Source of the DNA: a virus
Direction: 5' to 3' (one strand)
IMG/VR virus record: IMGVR_UViG_3300010371_000124
Location: 1-20,467 of that record
DNA: 20,467 nucleotides
The notes under the pieces are model-generated. The model worked only from the letters and a program-made list of their open reading frames with translations. It ran no database searches and had not been told where the DNA came from. The translations under genes and the position numbers were made by a program. Below, in pieces: positions 1-7,621 of the stretch (its first letter is position 1; every line of letters starts with the position of its first letter).

Positions 1-2
1 AG

Positions 3-26
3 TGCCACTTTCATTCATGCCACTTT
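3..26. repeat. Short direct repeat upstream of the HNH gene
   Basis: The nonamer TGCCACTTT occurs at 3-11 and again at 18-26, a 15-bp offset. It lies in the non-coding leader before the packaging genes. Many phages with an HNH gene next to the terminase carry the cos or packaging recognition region in this position, so the repeat could belong to it, but nothing in the sequence proves this. Two copies of nine bases can arise by chance. Confidence 0.25.
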
Positions 27-48
27 TCCACAGATGGGCAAAGAGAAA

Positions 49-77
49 GCCCCGCGAATGCGCGAACATTCCGGGGC
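49..77 (+). terminator. Stem-loop before the HNH gene, probable intrinsic terminator
   Basis: GCCCCG (49-54) pairs with CGGGGC (72-77), and GAATG (56-60) pairs with CATTC (67-71). C55 is bulged and the loop is CGCGAA. This gives about 11 base pairs, GC-rich at the base. It is preceded by an A-rich stretch (41-48), and no U tract follows on the plus strand. Read on the minus strand, the A-rich stretch would supply a short U-rich tail, so it could end transcription from either side. It probably insulates the packaging genes from the gene to the left. Confidence 0.5.
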
Positions 78-101
78 GGTGACCGACTTACAGGAGTCGA
101 T

Positions 102-725
102 ATGCAAAATTCTACAGCAGGCGTGCTCTCCGTTTGCCTTACTTGCAGCAGTGAATTTCGCTCGACCCGACCATCCAAGTACTGCGGTCGCAAATGTCGC
201 GATGCAGCCCGCGTTTTGGGGTCCAAGGATACTTGCGCCTCATGTGGGAGCGGCATGTTTCCTCATGCCGGTTTCGTTCAGGGGAGGTCAACGTGCCGCA
301 AGTGCAGGGCATTGGTTCACGGCACATCCACCCAGTACAAGCGGGGTTGTCGATGCCCCCAGTGCTTGGAAGCAAAGGCTAAGGAGATGCGAGACTTCAA
401 CGACTCTAAGCGCCTTGAGTCCGGCGTCAACTACTCAACTATTTGGCGCAGGCGGTTCCGTGAGGAAAACGGGCACTGGCCCAATAGGCGCGGTTCAGAC
501 TGGATCGACCCGAAGGCCCGGTTGGAAATTTATGAACGCGATGGCTGGATCTGTTACCTCTGCGAGTCTCCGGTTGACCGGGAGGGGGGTCCGAACGGAC
601 CTCTGGCACCGTCACTAGATCACGTTTTTCCCCGCTCTCTGGGCGGGGGCGACACCCCATCCAACTTGAAGACCGCTTGTCGCGCCTGTAACTCACGCAA
701 GGGGATAAAGGTGCTGACCGCATAG
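102..725 (+). CDS. HNH endonuclease with Cys-rich N-terminus
   Basis: A 207-aa protein. The C-terminal HNH (beta-beta-alpha-metal) nuclease domain spans about residues 135-205. Its metal-binding cysteine pairs are C151/C154 and C193/C196, with D173-H174 as the catalytic DH, then N188 and N197, giving the pattern DHVFPRS...GG...NL...C..CN..KG. The first 90 residues hold further cysteine pairs (C12/C15 with C28/C32; C45/C48 with C65/C68; C83/C85/C88), so it probably has two or three zinc-binding knuckles for DNA binding. The start follows CAGGAG by 5 nt. HNH proteins beside terminase genes are known to assist DNA cleavage in cos-type packaging. A homing endonuclease is the alternative, but the gene is free-standing and interrupts nothing. 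The HNH call is firm; the packaging role is inferred from position. Confidence 0.9.
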   Translation: MQNSTAGVLSVCLTCSSEFRSTRPSKYCGRKCRDAARVLGSKDTCASCGSGMFPHAGFVQGRSTCRKCRALVHGTSTQYKRGCRCPQCLEAKAKEMRDFNDSKRLESGVNYSTIWRRRFREENGHWPNRRGSDWIDPKARLEIYERDGWICYLCESPVDREGGPNGPLAPSLDHVFPRSLGGGDTPSNLKTACRACNSRKGIKVLTA

Positions 726-738
726 GAGGTGATTCCCG

Positions 739-1044
739 ATGGCCGGTAAGAAGCAGTTGCCTCCGGTGCGGATTGCCACCGAGGACGATGCCCCCGTTCC
801 CCTGAAGTCGTTGTCCGAGGCGATTTCGTCGGGCACGCGGCTGGATGAGTTGCTGGCATTGCGGAAGATCATCGTTGCCCATGTGTCGAACGAGGGCGTA
901 CTGGCTCGGGATCTTGCGTCGCTGACCGGCCATCTTCGCAGCATCTCCAAGGAGATCGAGGATCTTGAACTGGCAGACAAGCCGGATGCCCTAGGTAAGG
1001 CGGCTGGTACTAGTGACGAGAAGTTCGACCCTCGCGCAGTCTGA
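739..1044 (+). CDS. Probable terminase small subunit
   Basis: A 101-aa, mostly helical, charged protein. An ideal Shine-Dalgarno, AGGAGGT, lies 8 nt before the ATG. Residues about 35-78 form long amphipathic helices (for example VLARDLASLTGHLRSISKEI) of the kind that oligomerise in small terminases, and the N- and C-terminal ends look disordered. I see no clear sequence signature, so the call rests mainly on position: it lies directly before the large subunit and overlaps its start by 32 nt, which suggests translational coupling. Small terminases recognise the packaging site and stimulate the large-subunit ATPase. A different small packaging accessory protein is possible. Confidence 0.6.
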   Translation: MAGKKQLPPVRIATEDDAPVPLKSLSEAISSGTRLDELLALRKIIVAHVSNEGVLARDLASLTGHLRSISKEIEDLELADKPDALGKAAGTSDEKFDPRAV

Positions 1045-2482
1045 TCGTCTCCATGATCTGGCCCGCCATGTTGTCATTCCGGAGGGGATTGTTTCGACGG
1101 GCTGGCCGTCGGTTCGGGAGACGTTGGCCGAGCTAGGCATAACGCTGGATCCTTGGCAGCAGGGCGCGGCGCAGTTGATCTTGTCCAAGGATGCCGACGG
1201 CTACTATGCGACGACTGTTGGCGGCGTGACGATGAGCATCCCGCGGCAGGTCGGCAAGACGTTCATGATCGGTTGGATCGCGTTCGCGTTGTGCATCAAG
1301 CATGACGATCTGACGGTTACGTGGAGTGCCCATAAGAAGGATACGGCGGACGAGACGTTTTCGGGCATGAAGTCGATGGCCGCGACGCCACGCATGGCCC
1401 CGCATATTGACCGGACGCCGGATAACGGGTCTGAGCAGAAGATCGAGTTCACGAATGGTTCCCGGGTTGTGTTCGGGGCCCGCGAGCGGGGGTTTGGCCG
1501 CGGGTTCACCAAAGTGGACATTGCGGTCTTCGATGAGGCGCAGATCCTGACCGAGCGGGCCGTGGACGACATGGTGCCCGCCCAGAATGCTTCGCCGAAC
1601 GCGCTGACCATCATGATCGGTACGCCGCCCAAGCCTATTGACCCTTCGGAGATTTTCGAGGAGGCGCGTCGGGCTGCATTGTCTGGCGATAGTGAGGATT
1701 CGCTCTACATCGAGTTCAGTGCGGACCCGAAGGCCGATCCGGATGACCGGGATCAGTGGAGGAAGGCGAACCCGTCCTACCCGTTGCGCACCAAGGAAAA
1801 GTCGATGCTGCGTATGCGGCGGAAGCTGACCAAGGATTCCTTTCTGCGTGAGGCGATGGGCATCTGGGATGAGATGGCGTCTCGTAAGACGGCGTTTCCC
1901 CCTGGCGCTTGGGAAGGCCGCAAGATCGAGCATCCGTCGGATGATTGGCCGGTTGCTGCGGTCGGGATCGACATGAATCCGGAGCGTACTTGGGTTTCGG
2001 TGTCGTTGGCGATGTTTTCCGATGAAGGCTTGCACCTTGAGGTCGCGGAGACGGAGCCGTTCAACGAGTCGGGGTCTGCGGAGTTGGTGAATTGGATTCA
2101 GAAGCTTGCACGCCGTCGCACGCCGGTTGTGATCGACGCCTTTAGTCCTGCCCGCACGTTTGAGCCGATGCTCAAGGAGAAGAAGTGCATGGTGCGGATC
2201 TTGTCTACGCCGGAGTTCGCGCAGGCGTGCATGGGGCTTCATGATGCCGTGCGCGAGGGCACTGTTACCCACTTCGATCAGGAGCAGTTGAACGCGTCGG
2301 TGGCCGGCGCGACGAAGAAACCTGTAGGCAAGGCGGGGTCGTGGGCGTTTGCACGCGATGACGTCGAGGTTGACCTCACCCAGATCATGTCCGTTACCTG
2401 CGCCCATTTTGGCGCCGTCAAGTTCGCCCGCAAGCCTGCGGCGTCTGCTGGATCATCCGGAGGGGGTGTCACGGTTTGCTGA
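1013..2482 (+). CDS. terL: Terminase large subunit
   Basis: A 489-aa DNA-packaging motor and nuclease that docks on the portal. The ATPase domain has a Walker A-like loop, SIPRQVGKT at residues 75-83 (K82, T83), a Walker B, DIAVFDEA at 169-176 with D174 and catalytic E175, and a coupling motif IGTPP at 202-206. The RNase H-like nuclease domain shows the expected acidic residues: D320 (VGIDMN), D375 (VVIDAF) and D449/D450 (ARDDVEVD). Length is typical for actinophage enzymes. The GTG start overlaps the small-subunit gene by 32 nt; no in-frame ATG fits before the conserved N-terminal adaptor region (LDPWQQ at 45-50). The gene ends in TTGCTGA, which overlaps the portal start. Confidence 0.96.
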   Translation: MTRSSTLAQSDRLHDLARHVVIPEGIVSTGWPSVRETLAELGITLDPWQQGAAQLILSKDADGYYATTVGGVTMSIPRQVGKTFMIGWIAFALCIKHDDLTVTWSAHKKDTADETFSGMKSMAATPRMAPHIDRTPDNGSEQKIEFTNGSRVVFGARERGFGRGFTKVDIAVFDEAQILTERAVDDMVPAQNASPNALTIMIGTPPKPIDPSEIFEEARRAALSGDSEDSLYIEFSADPKADPDDRDQWRKANPSYPLRTKEKSMLRMRRKLTKDSFLREAMGIWDEMASRKTAFPPGAWEGRKIEHPSDDWPVAAVGIDMNPERTWVSVSLAMFSDEGLHLEVAETEPFNESGSAELVNWIQKLARRRTPVVIDAFSPARTFEPMLKEKKCMVRILSTPEFAQACMGLHDAVREGTVTHFDQEQLNASVAGATKKPVGKAGSWAFARDDVEVDLTQIMSVTCAHFGAVKFARKPAASAGSSGGGVTVC

Positions 2483-3876
2483 TTTCACCCAATGGACTCT
2501 CCGAGGAGGAGGGCCTGGTGCTCCGGAAGCTGCTTGAGGTCTATGAGGCCAAGCAGCCGCGCAATGTGCTTCGTCAGGTGTATTTTGACGGCAAGAACGC
2601 GTTTGTGGACCTTGGCATTGCGATTCCCCCGGAGATCCTGCAGAAGCTGGCCCCTGTGATGGGTTGGGTCGAGACTGGTGTCCGGGCGTTGACGGATCGT
2701 TCCATTTTGGAGGGGTTCGTTTCGGCGGGCGGCGAGGATGACCCGTTCGGGATTGACGAGATCCTCTATGACTCGAAGTTCATGAAGTTCTTCCCGGGGG
2801 CGACGCTTTCGGCTGCGATTCATTCGTGCTCGTTCTTGCGCGTGGATGACATGTCGGGTGATTTGCGGGTTCGTCCGCACTTGGCTGACATGTCGGCGGC
2901 GATCTGGGATAGCGAGCGTATGGAGATCGGCGCATATCTTGCGGTGATCGAACTACGCGACGGTCTCCCGGCCGACATGGCGATGTACCTGCACGAGAAG
3001 ATCGTCCGCATCCAGGTCGGCATAAACGGCCGCGTAAGCGTCGAACGGTTCGATAACCCACTGGGCCGCGTATCAGTCGCCCCGCTACCGCACAAGCCCA
3101 CCCTGAAGCGCCCGTTCGGGTACTCACGGATCTCGCGCCCTGCCATGTACTTCACTGATTCCGGGTTGCGCACCGTGGTCCGATCCGAGGTTCAGGCTGA
3201 AGGGTTCGCGGGCCCGCAGTATTGGCTCATGGGGGCCGACGCGAAGGCGTTTGCCGGGAACAACCGCTTCAAGGCGGTCATGGGCCGCGTGTTTGGTCTT
3301 GTCGAGGACGAGAAGACGCAGGAAGTGCCGGACGTGAAGCGGTTTGACGGAGCTTCCCCCGAGGCACACATCTCGCACCTGCGCATGTGGGCTTCACTGT
3401 TCGCGGGGGACCAGCGGCTGCCGGTTTCGTCGCTGGGCATCATCCACGACAACCCATCGTCGTCCCAGGCGATCTATGCAGGCAAAGAGGATCTGCTCAA
3501 CGACGCGAACAACGCGAACAGGTCGTGGGGGGCCGGTGCCGTGGAGGCGCTGGGCATGGCGGTCGAGTGGCGTGACGGTTCACTGCCTGCCGACTTCCGC
3601 AACCTGTCCGCCGTGTTCACGCCCGTTGGCACCGTTTCGCCCACGGACAAGGCTATTGCTTTCAACCAGCTTGCACCGAACATTCCGGGGCTTGCCGAGT
3701 CCGAGGTCGGGCTTGAGTATGCCGGGTTCTCGCGTGAGCAGATTGTCCGGTTGCGTGGCGATCTTCGGAAGGCGTCGATCTCGTCGTTCATGGACAGGAT
3801 CGCCAACCGTACGCCCGAGACGGGGCGTGTCGCTGATGCGGCCGCTGCGGGCGGGGAGAATCAGGCGGCTAGCTAA
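2476..3876 (+). CDS. Portal protein
   Basis: A 466-aa protein in the canonical slot directly after the large terminase. Portals form a dodecameric ring at the unique head vertex, through which DNA enters and leaves, and to which terminase and then the neck proteins bind. The sequence fits an actinophage (SPP1/HK97-like) portal: an N-terminal helical part, a central wing with alternating beta strands, and a C-terminal helical crown region (about 320-455, including SHLRMWASLFAGDQ and REQIVRLRGDLRKAS). The start is TTG, with GGAGGGGG about 9 nt upstream and a 7-nt overlap with the terminase end. The call rests on size, fold-like pattern and order rather than a short diagnostic motif. Confidence 0.88.
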   Translation: MLISPNGLSEEEGLVLRKLLEVYEAKQPRNVLRQVYFDGKNAFVDLGIAIPPEILQKLAPVMGWVETGVRALTDRSILEGFVSAGGEDDPFGIDEILYDSKFMKFFPGATLSAAIHSCSFLRVDDMSGDLRVRPHLADMSAAIWDSERMEIGAYLAVIELRDGLPADMAMYLHEKIVRIQVGINGRVSVERFDNPLGRVSVAPLPHKPTLKRPFGYSRISRPAMYFTDSGLRTVVRSEVQAEGFAGPQYWLMGADAKAFAGNNRFKAVMGRVFGLVEDEKTQEVPDVKRFDGASPEAHISHLRMWASLFAGDQRLPVSSLGIIHDNPSSSQAIYAGKEDLLNDANNANRSWGAGAVEALGMAVEWRDGSLPADFRNLSAVFTPVGTVSPTDKAIAFNQLAPNIPGLAESEVGLEYAGFSREQIVRLRGDLRKASISSFMDRIANRTPETGRVADAAAAGGENQAAS

Positions 3877-4793
3877 TGCTTATTCCATACAGTGCGACGC
3901 AGGGCTATTCGACGCTGCTTGACAGGTTGAGCGTGGCCGCACTGGCGGAACTGGACCAGCTCATGGCGACGGTCGCGAACGAGCCGCCCGCGGTGCAGCA
4001 GGAGGCCCTTATGGACCTCCTGCCTACCTTGGGAGATCAGTACGTGGGCGCGTCATCGCTGGTGTCTGCGCAGTTCTTCACGGAGCTGCAGGAGATGAAC
4101 GGGGTTCGCAAGCCGGTTGAGGCCGAGACGCTGGATGGCGTCGGGGCGAAACGGTGGCACGCGTTGGCCGGCTGGGGTGCACGGTCGTCCATCTTCGAGC
4201 AGGGCGGGGCCGCGCTGGTGTTTTCCCTACTGTCGGGTGGGATGACGAAGATCCTGACCGAGTCGTCGGCTGACACGATGATCGGTAATGCGGCCAACCA
4301 GGGGTCGATGCGGTCGCAGCGTGTCCCGCGCCCGGGTTGCTGCGCGTTCTGCGGGATGCTGGCTAGTCGGTTCGCCGGGTACACGTCGGAGCAGTCGGCC
4401 GGGAAGGTTGGCGGGCGCGGGAAGCCGATCTCGTCCAACTTTCGGGCTGACGGCACGCGCAAGAGTGGCGGGCAGGCGAAGGGCATCCGCACGCGGGGAT
4501 CCCGTGCGATTGGCGAGGACTTCCACGACCACTGCCGATGCCGCATCGTCGTCGTCACCGAGGGCAATGAGGCGGAGTTGCAGGCCGGCGCGGATCGCTA
4601 CTACGACGCGTACCTTGAAGCGTCAAAGAAGGCCAACGCGGGGCTTGAGCGCAACGTCCTCGAATCCATGGACGCGGCCGGGAATCGCCACAACGAATAC
4701 GAGTGGGTAACCACCGAGGGCGACATTGCCAGCCCGAAGAAGCGGCAGAGCATGATCGTCGCGGCAATGCGAGAAGAACTAGGGGTCAAGTAA
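3876..4793 (+). CDS. MuF-like minor head protein
   Basis: A 305-aa protein. It carries the Cys/His signature of the SPP1 gp7 / Mu gpF minor head family: PGCCAFCGMLASR at 153-165 (C155, C156, C159), then FHDHCRC at 216-222 (H217, H219, C220, C222), probably one metal site. The N-terminal 145 residues are helical. MuF proteins sit inside the procapsid on the portal and are thought to help head assembly or be ejected with the DNA. The start ATG overlaps the portal stop by one base (taATG), a classic coupled junction. The C-terminal end is Lys/Arg-rich. No toxin-like C-terminal extension of the kind found in polymorphic MuF toxins is present. Confidence 0.88.
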   Translation: MLIPYSATQGYSTLLDRLSVAALAELDQLMATVANEPPAVQQEALMDLLPTLGDQYVGASSLVSAQFFTELQEMNGVRKPVEAETLDGVGAKRWHALAGWGARSSIFEQGGAALVFSLLSGGMTKILTESSADTMIGNAANQGSMRSQRVPRPGCCAFCGMLASRFAGYTSEQSAGKVGGRGKPISSNFRADGTRKSGGQAKGIRTRGSRAIGEDFHDHCRCRIVVVTEGNEAELQAGADRYYDAYLEASKKANAGLERNVLESMDAAGNRHNEYEWVTTEGDIASPKKRQSMIVAAMREELGVK

Positions 4794-4935
4794 CCCCTGC
4801 TGGACGGCGCCTATGCGGACGGGCTGCCTATAAACGACCGATGCCATAGTTCGGCGTCCACCCACAATCCACGCGATACAGACGGCGGTCAACGGTCTGG
4901 TTAGTGCCGACGGGCTTACGGAAAGGCAAATACCA
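4794..4935. other. Intergenic gap between MuF and scaffold genes
   Basis: These 142 bp are the longest non-coding stretch in the head module. No reading frame here looks coding. A TATAAA hexamer at 4829-4834 could be a -10 element, but no matching -35 hexamer lies 16-18 nt upstream. No strong hairpin was found by eye. The only convincing signal is the ribosome-binding site GGAAAGG (4920-4926) for the scaffold gene. The gap may hold a promoter giving extra expression of scaffold and capsid, but the sequence does not show that clearly. Confidence 0.4.
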
Positions 4936-5436
4936 ATGAGTGAAGAATCTGCCGCGCACGAAAACGCGGGTACCGATTTCAAGCCGATCACGTCCCAGGA
5001 TGACCTCAACCGCATCATTGCGGATCGGGTCAGCCGGGAGCGCGGGAAGTTTGCGGACTATGACGACCTGAAGGCGAAGGCCGGCAAGTTCGATCAGGTC
5101 GAGGCCGAGAAGCTGACGGAAACGCAGCGACTGCAGGCGCAACTTGACGAGCTGTCGGGCAAGGCGGAGAAGGCGCAGCGCGAAAACGCACGTCTCGCCG
5201 CCATTGCCGCCGAGGGCATCCCTGCCGAATACCAGGATCTCGTTCATGGCGAGACGCCCGAGGAGTTCACAGCCTCCGCAAAGAAGGCCAAGGAACTGCT
5301 CGCGAAGGTCGCTGCGGCCGAGGGCAAGTCCGGTGTTTCGTACCGGGTGAATCTCGACGGTGACGGCTCGGAAAACCTCGCATTGAACGGCAGCGGCATT
5401 GAGGACGCACTCAAAAAGAAGCTCGGTATCTCCTAG
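4936..5436 (+). CDS. Scaffolding protein
   Basis: A 166-aa, highly charged protein directly before the major capsid gene. Residues 1-45 are acidic and hold the recurrent actinophage scaffold motif (FKPITSQDDLNRIIADRVSR at 15-34). About 45-110 is a coiled coil rich in Lys, Glu, Gln and Ala. The C-terminal end (AALNG-type turn, then EDALKKKLGIS) is a short amphipathic helix of the kind that docks on the inner capsid surface. Scaffolds template the procapsid and then leave or are degraded. The start ATG has GGAAAGG 9 nt upstream. There is no protease gene in the head module, so exit without cleavage, or a host protease, is implied. Confidence 0.88.
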   Translation: MSEESAAHENAGTDFKPITSQDDLNRIIADRVSRERGKFADYDDLKAKAGKFDQVEAEKLTETQRLQAQLDELSGKAEKAQRENARLAAIAAEGIPAEYQDLVHGETPEEFTASAKKAKELLAKVAAAEGKSGVSYRVNLDGDGSENLALNGSGIEDALKKKLGIS

Positions 5437-5464
5437 CTTCCGCTAACCACACACAGGAGTTGAC

Positions 5465-6364
5465 ATGGCGCAGACCGCCGCAACACAGACCAGCGATTTC
5501 GCTGGCTTCCTCAAGCCGGCCGAGGCTGAGAACTACTTCACCCAGGCCGCACGGCAGTCCGTCGTGCAGTCGCTCGTCCGGCGCGTTCCGCTGGGCATCA
5601 ACGGCCAGGAGATCCCGGTCGTAACGTCCAAGCCCACCGCCTCGTGGGTGTCTGAGGGCGGGCAGAAGCCGACCACCAATGGTGCGCTCGGGCTCAAGTC
5701 CATCAAGCCCCACAAGATCGCCGCGATCACGGTGGTTTCCGCCGAAGTCGTCCGCGCCAACCCGGGCAACTACGTGACCCTGTTCCGCGACCAGATCGCG
5801 GAAGCATTCGCCATGACGTTCGACGCCGCGGTCCTCCACGGCACGAACAGCCCCTTCGGTGCCGGGAACAACATCTCGGCAACGACCAAGGCTGTCGAGT
5901 TGGGCACCGCCACCCAGGCAACCGGCGGCGCCTATGCCGACCTGAACGGCGCCCTGAAGCTGCTTGTCGATGACAAGAAGAAGCTGACCGGCTGGGCCTT
6001 CGCTAACACGGTGGAGCCCACCCTGAATGCCGCCGTGGACCTGCAGGGGCGCCCGCTGTTCGTGGATGCCACCTACGAGGATTCGGCGCTGTCGGGCGGC
6101 CGTCTGCTGCGTCGCCCTGCGTTCTACAGCGAGGGTGTCGAGAATGGCACGACTGTTGGCTTCGCTGGCGACTGGTCGCAGTCCGTGTGGGGTGCCGTCG
6201 GTGGCATCTCCTACGACGTGTCCACCGAGGCCACGGTCACCATCAACGGTGAACTGACCTCGCTGTGGGAGCACAACCTCGTCGCGATCCGCGCTGAGGC
6301 CGAGTACGGCTTCCTGACCAACGACGCGGAAGCCTACGTGAAGCTCACGGACGGCGCCGTCTAG
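5465..6364 (+). CDS. Major capsid protein, HK97 fold
   Basis: A 299-aa protein, the usual size for a capsid protein without a fused scaffold domain. It follows the scaffold gene with a strong AGGAG 5 nt before ATG. Features fit an HK97-fold shell subunit: a short N-terminal arm, then RVPLGINGQEIPVVT (the strand leading to the E-loop), WVSEGGQKPTT (the E-loop turn), KSIKPHKIAAITVVSAEVV (the conserved strand and start of the spine helix), FRDQIAEAFAMTFDAAVLHG (spine helix) and the C-terminal A-domain and P-domain strands (LVAIRAEAEYGF). The call is firm from this pattern and the gene order. No crosslinking role can be judged. Confidence 0.93.
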   Translation: MAQTAATQTSDFAGFLKPAEAENYFTQAARQSVVQSLVRRVPLGINGQEIPVVTSKPTASWVSEGGQKPTTNGALGLKSIKPHKIAAITVVSAEVVRANPGNYVTLFRDQIAEAFAMTFDAAVLHGTNSPFGAGNNISATTKAVELGTATQATGGAYADLNGALKLLVDDKKKLTGWAFANTVEPTLNAAVDLQGRPLFVDATYEDSALSGGRLLRRPAFYSEGVENGTTVGFAGDWSQSVWGAVGGISYDVSTEATVTINGELTSLWEHNLVAIRAEAEYGFLTNDAEAYVKLTDGAV

Positions 6365-6365
6365 G

Positions 6366-6575
6366 TTGCCGCGGCTTCGTAACCCCGAGACGGGACTGGT
6401 GGTGACTTGCGAGGGCGACCTTGCGGATCGCTACCAGTCCCGTGGCTGGGTCGCGCTTGATGGCGCTTCCAAGCCTGCTGCTGGGGCGGCATCGGAGAAG
6501 CCCCAGAAGGAATCCGCGACCGACGATTCCGCAGACGAGAAGCCGACGCGGCGTTCACAGTCCCGTCGGCGCTGA
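6366..6575 (+). CDS. Small capsid-linked protein, MPR-family, unknown function
   Basis: A 69-aa protein starting at TTG one base after the capsid stop. The first 35 residues look folded (MPRLRNPETGLVV, then DLADRYQSRGW). The rest is a low-complexity tail rich in Lys, Glu, Ser and Arg. The Shine-Dalgarno is poor, so translation is probably coupled to capsid synthesis. The TTG start is supported by a second protein at 8826-8984 that begins MPRFTNADGL and has the same plan. Short proteins of this type follow capsid genes in many actinophages and are usually called head-tail or DUF7302-like. I cannot give a function. A minor head-binding or decoration role is conceivable. Confidence 0.72.
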   Translation: MPRLRNPETGLVVTCEGDLADRYQSRGWVALDGASKPAAGAASEKPQKESATDDSADEKPTRRSQSRRR

Positions 6576-6591
6576 GCAGTAAGGGGATGCG

Positions 6592-6996
6592 ATGTCTTGG
6601 GTTTCGCCTGAAGATGTGACGGACTCGTGGGTCGGCTCCAATGCCCCCACGGATAACAACCGTCTGCAAATCTGGATCGACCGTGCTGAGCGGCTGGTCC
6701 GGCGTCGCGTCCCCGATCTGCAGGCCCGCATTGATGCCGAGGCCGACCTGATCCCGGCGTCCACGGATCTCCTGGATACCGCCAAGGACGTCGTTACGGC
6801 GATGGTCACCGAGGTATTCAAGAATCCAGACGGGCGCCGTTCGACGCAGCAGACGACGGGGCCTTTCTCGGAGAGCACCACGTTCGGCGGGGACAATCCG
6901 GGAAAGCTCGTCCTGCTGCCCGATCAAGAGGATCTGCTCGCGACTGTCGGGTCAGGCGAGGCTTTCACTTTCGACCTGATCGGCGGAAGTGAATGA
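6592..6996 (+). CDS. Head-to-tail adaptor (Gp19/Gp15/Gp42-like)
   Basis: A 134-aa protein in the first neck position after the capsid. The pattern matches the adaptor family of HK97 gp6 / SPP1 gp15 and phage Gp19/Gp15/Gp42: an N-terminal WVSPEDVTDSWVG, then a helical core with DNNRLQIWIDRAERLVRRRVPDL, DAKDVVTAMVTEVFKNPDG, and a C-terminal part rich in Gly, Phe and Ser. These proteins form a ring under the portal that takes over when the terminase leaves. AAGGGG lies 5 nt before the ATG. The last four bases overlap the next gene (ATGA). Confidence 0.83.
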   Translation: MSWVSPEDVTDSWVGSNAPTDNNRLQIWIDRAERLVRRRVPDLQARIDAEADLIPASTDLLDTAKDVVTAMVTEVFKNPDGRRSTQQTTGPFSESTTFGGDNPGKLVLLPDQEDLLATVGSGEAFTFDLIGGSE

Positions 6997-7319
6997 GCAT
7001 CCTTGACAGGTTCCCCAAGTCCTGGCTGACGGACGTGGTCGTGGTTCGTGGTGGCGGCAGGGATCCGAAGGGTTACCCGCTGCCTACCGCGGATATTCCG
7101 GTTGCTGGTTGCCTGGTTGGCCCGCGTGCTACGTCGGATCCGCTGGACAGGTCGGATGTGGCGGAGTCGTCGGTGGTGCTTTACCACGAGTCATTCGGGT
7201 TCCTGGCTGCTGACCGGGTGCGTGTGCCGGCTGGTCATCGGATGGCCGGCGACTGGTCGGTTGATGGGCGCCCGGGCGAGTGGCCGTTTGGTGTCGAGGT
7301 CCAGCTGGTGAGGGCATGA
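6993..7319 (+). CDS. Head-to-tail stopper / head closure protein
   Basis: A 108-aa, beta-rich protein in the stopper position. It starts MSILDRFPKSWLTDVVVVRGG and ends with strands typical of the SPP1 gp16 fold (RVRVPAGHRMAGDWSVDGRP, then a final strand EVQLVRA). Stoppers close the neck channel after packaging and form the interface to the tail. Both ends overlap neighbours by four bases (ATGA), so the gene is translated in a coupled block. The call is mostly from order, length and strand pattern. Confidence 0.72.
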   Translation: MSILDRFPKSWLTDVVVVRGGGRDPKGYPLPTADIPVAGCLVGPRATSDPLDRSDVAESSVVLYHESFGFLAADRVRVPAGHRMAGDWSVDGRPGEWPFGVEVQLVRA

Positions 7320-7621
7320 GTCTTCGGAGGGTTCCCGGGGCGCGGCATTACAAGGCCGAGTCCGATGGGTTCAAGGCGATCAACAATTCGGCGGGGATGG
7401 CGACGGCAACGTTGGCTGTTGCCCAGCGGATTGCGGAGGGTGCCGAGGATGTTGGGCGCGGCACCTACACGGCATCGAACCTGCCTATTCGGATGGGTTC
7501 GGCTAATGAGCAGCGTGCGGGTGCTGTCGTTTCGGCTGGTGCCGACAATGACTGGCGGGATACGCGTGACCGGGTTCTGGTGCGTGTCACCGAAGCGATG
7601 GCGGTTAGGGGGCGGCGGTGA
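7316..7621 (+). CDS. Neck/tail-completion protein in the HK97 gp10 position
   Basis: A 101-aa basic protein starting at ATG 7316, overlapping the previous stop (ATGA). A longer in-frame start at 7280 is rejected because it would lie deep inside the previous gene, while GTGAGGG precedes 7316. Residues 12-60 are helical (KAINNSAGMATATLAVAQRI), and the end is RVLVRVTEAMAVRGRR. The location between stopper and tail terminator is that of HK97 gp10-like proteins, which are needed for tail completion or joining. The last four bases overlap the next gene (GTGA). No diagnostic motif is visible, so the name comes from position. Confidence 0.65.
   Translation: MSLRRVPGARHYKAESDGFKAINNSAGMATATLAVAQRIAEGAEDVGRGTYTASNLPIRMGSANEQRAGAVVSAGADNDWRDTRDRVLVRVTEAMAVRGRR

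Noticed and set aside
34-618. A 194-codon plus-strand frame overlapping the HNH gene
   Set aside because: The HNH frame contains all zinc and catalytic motifs; this frame has none and is a shadow.
1133-2407. A 424-codon open frame on the minus strand across the large terminase gene
   Set aside because: It is a shadow of the terminase frame, Arg- and His-rich, with no recognisable domain and no ribosome-binding site.
5411-6274. A 287-codon open frame on the minus strand across the capsid gene
   Set aside because: Antisense shadow of the capsid gene with Gly/Arg-rich composition and no motif.
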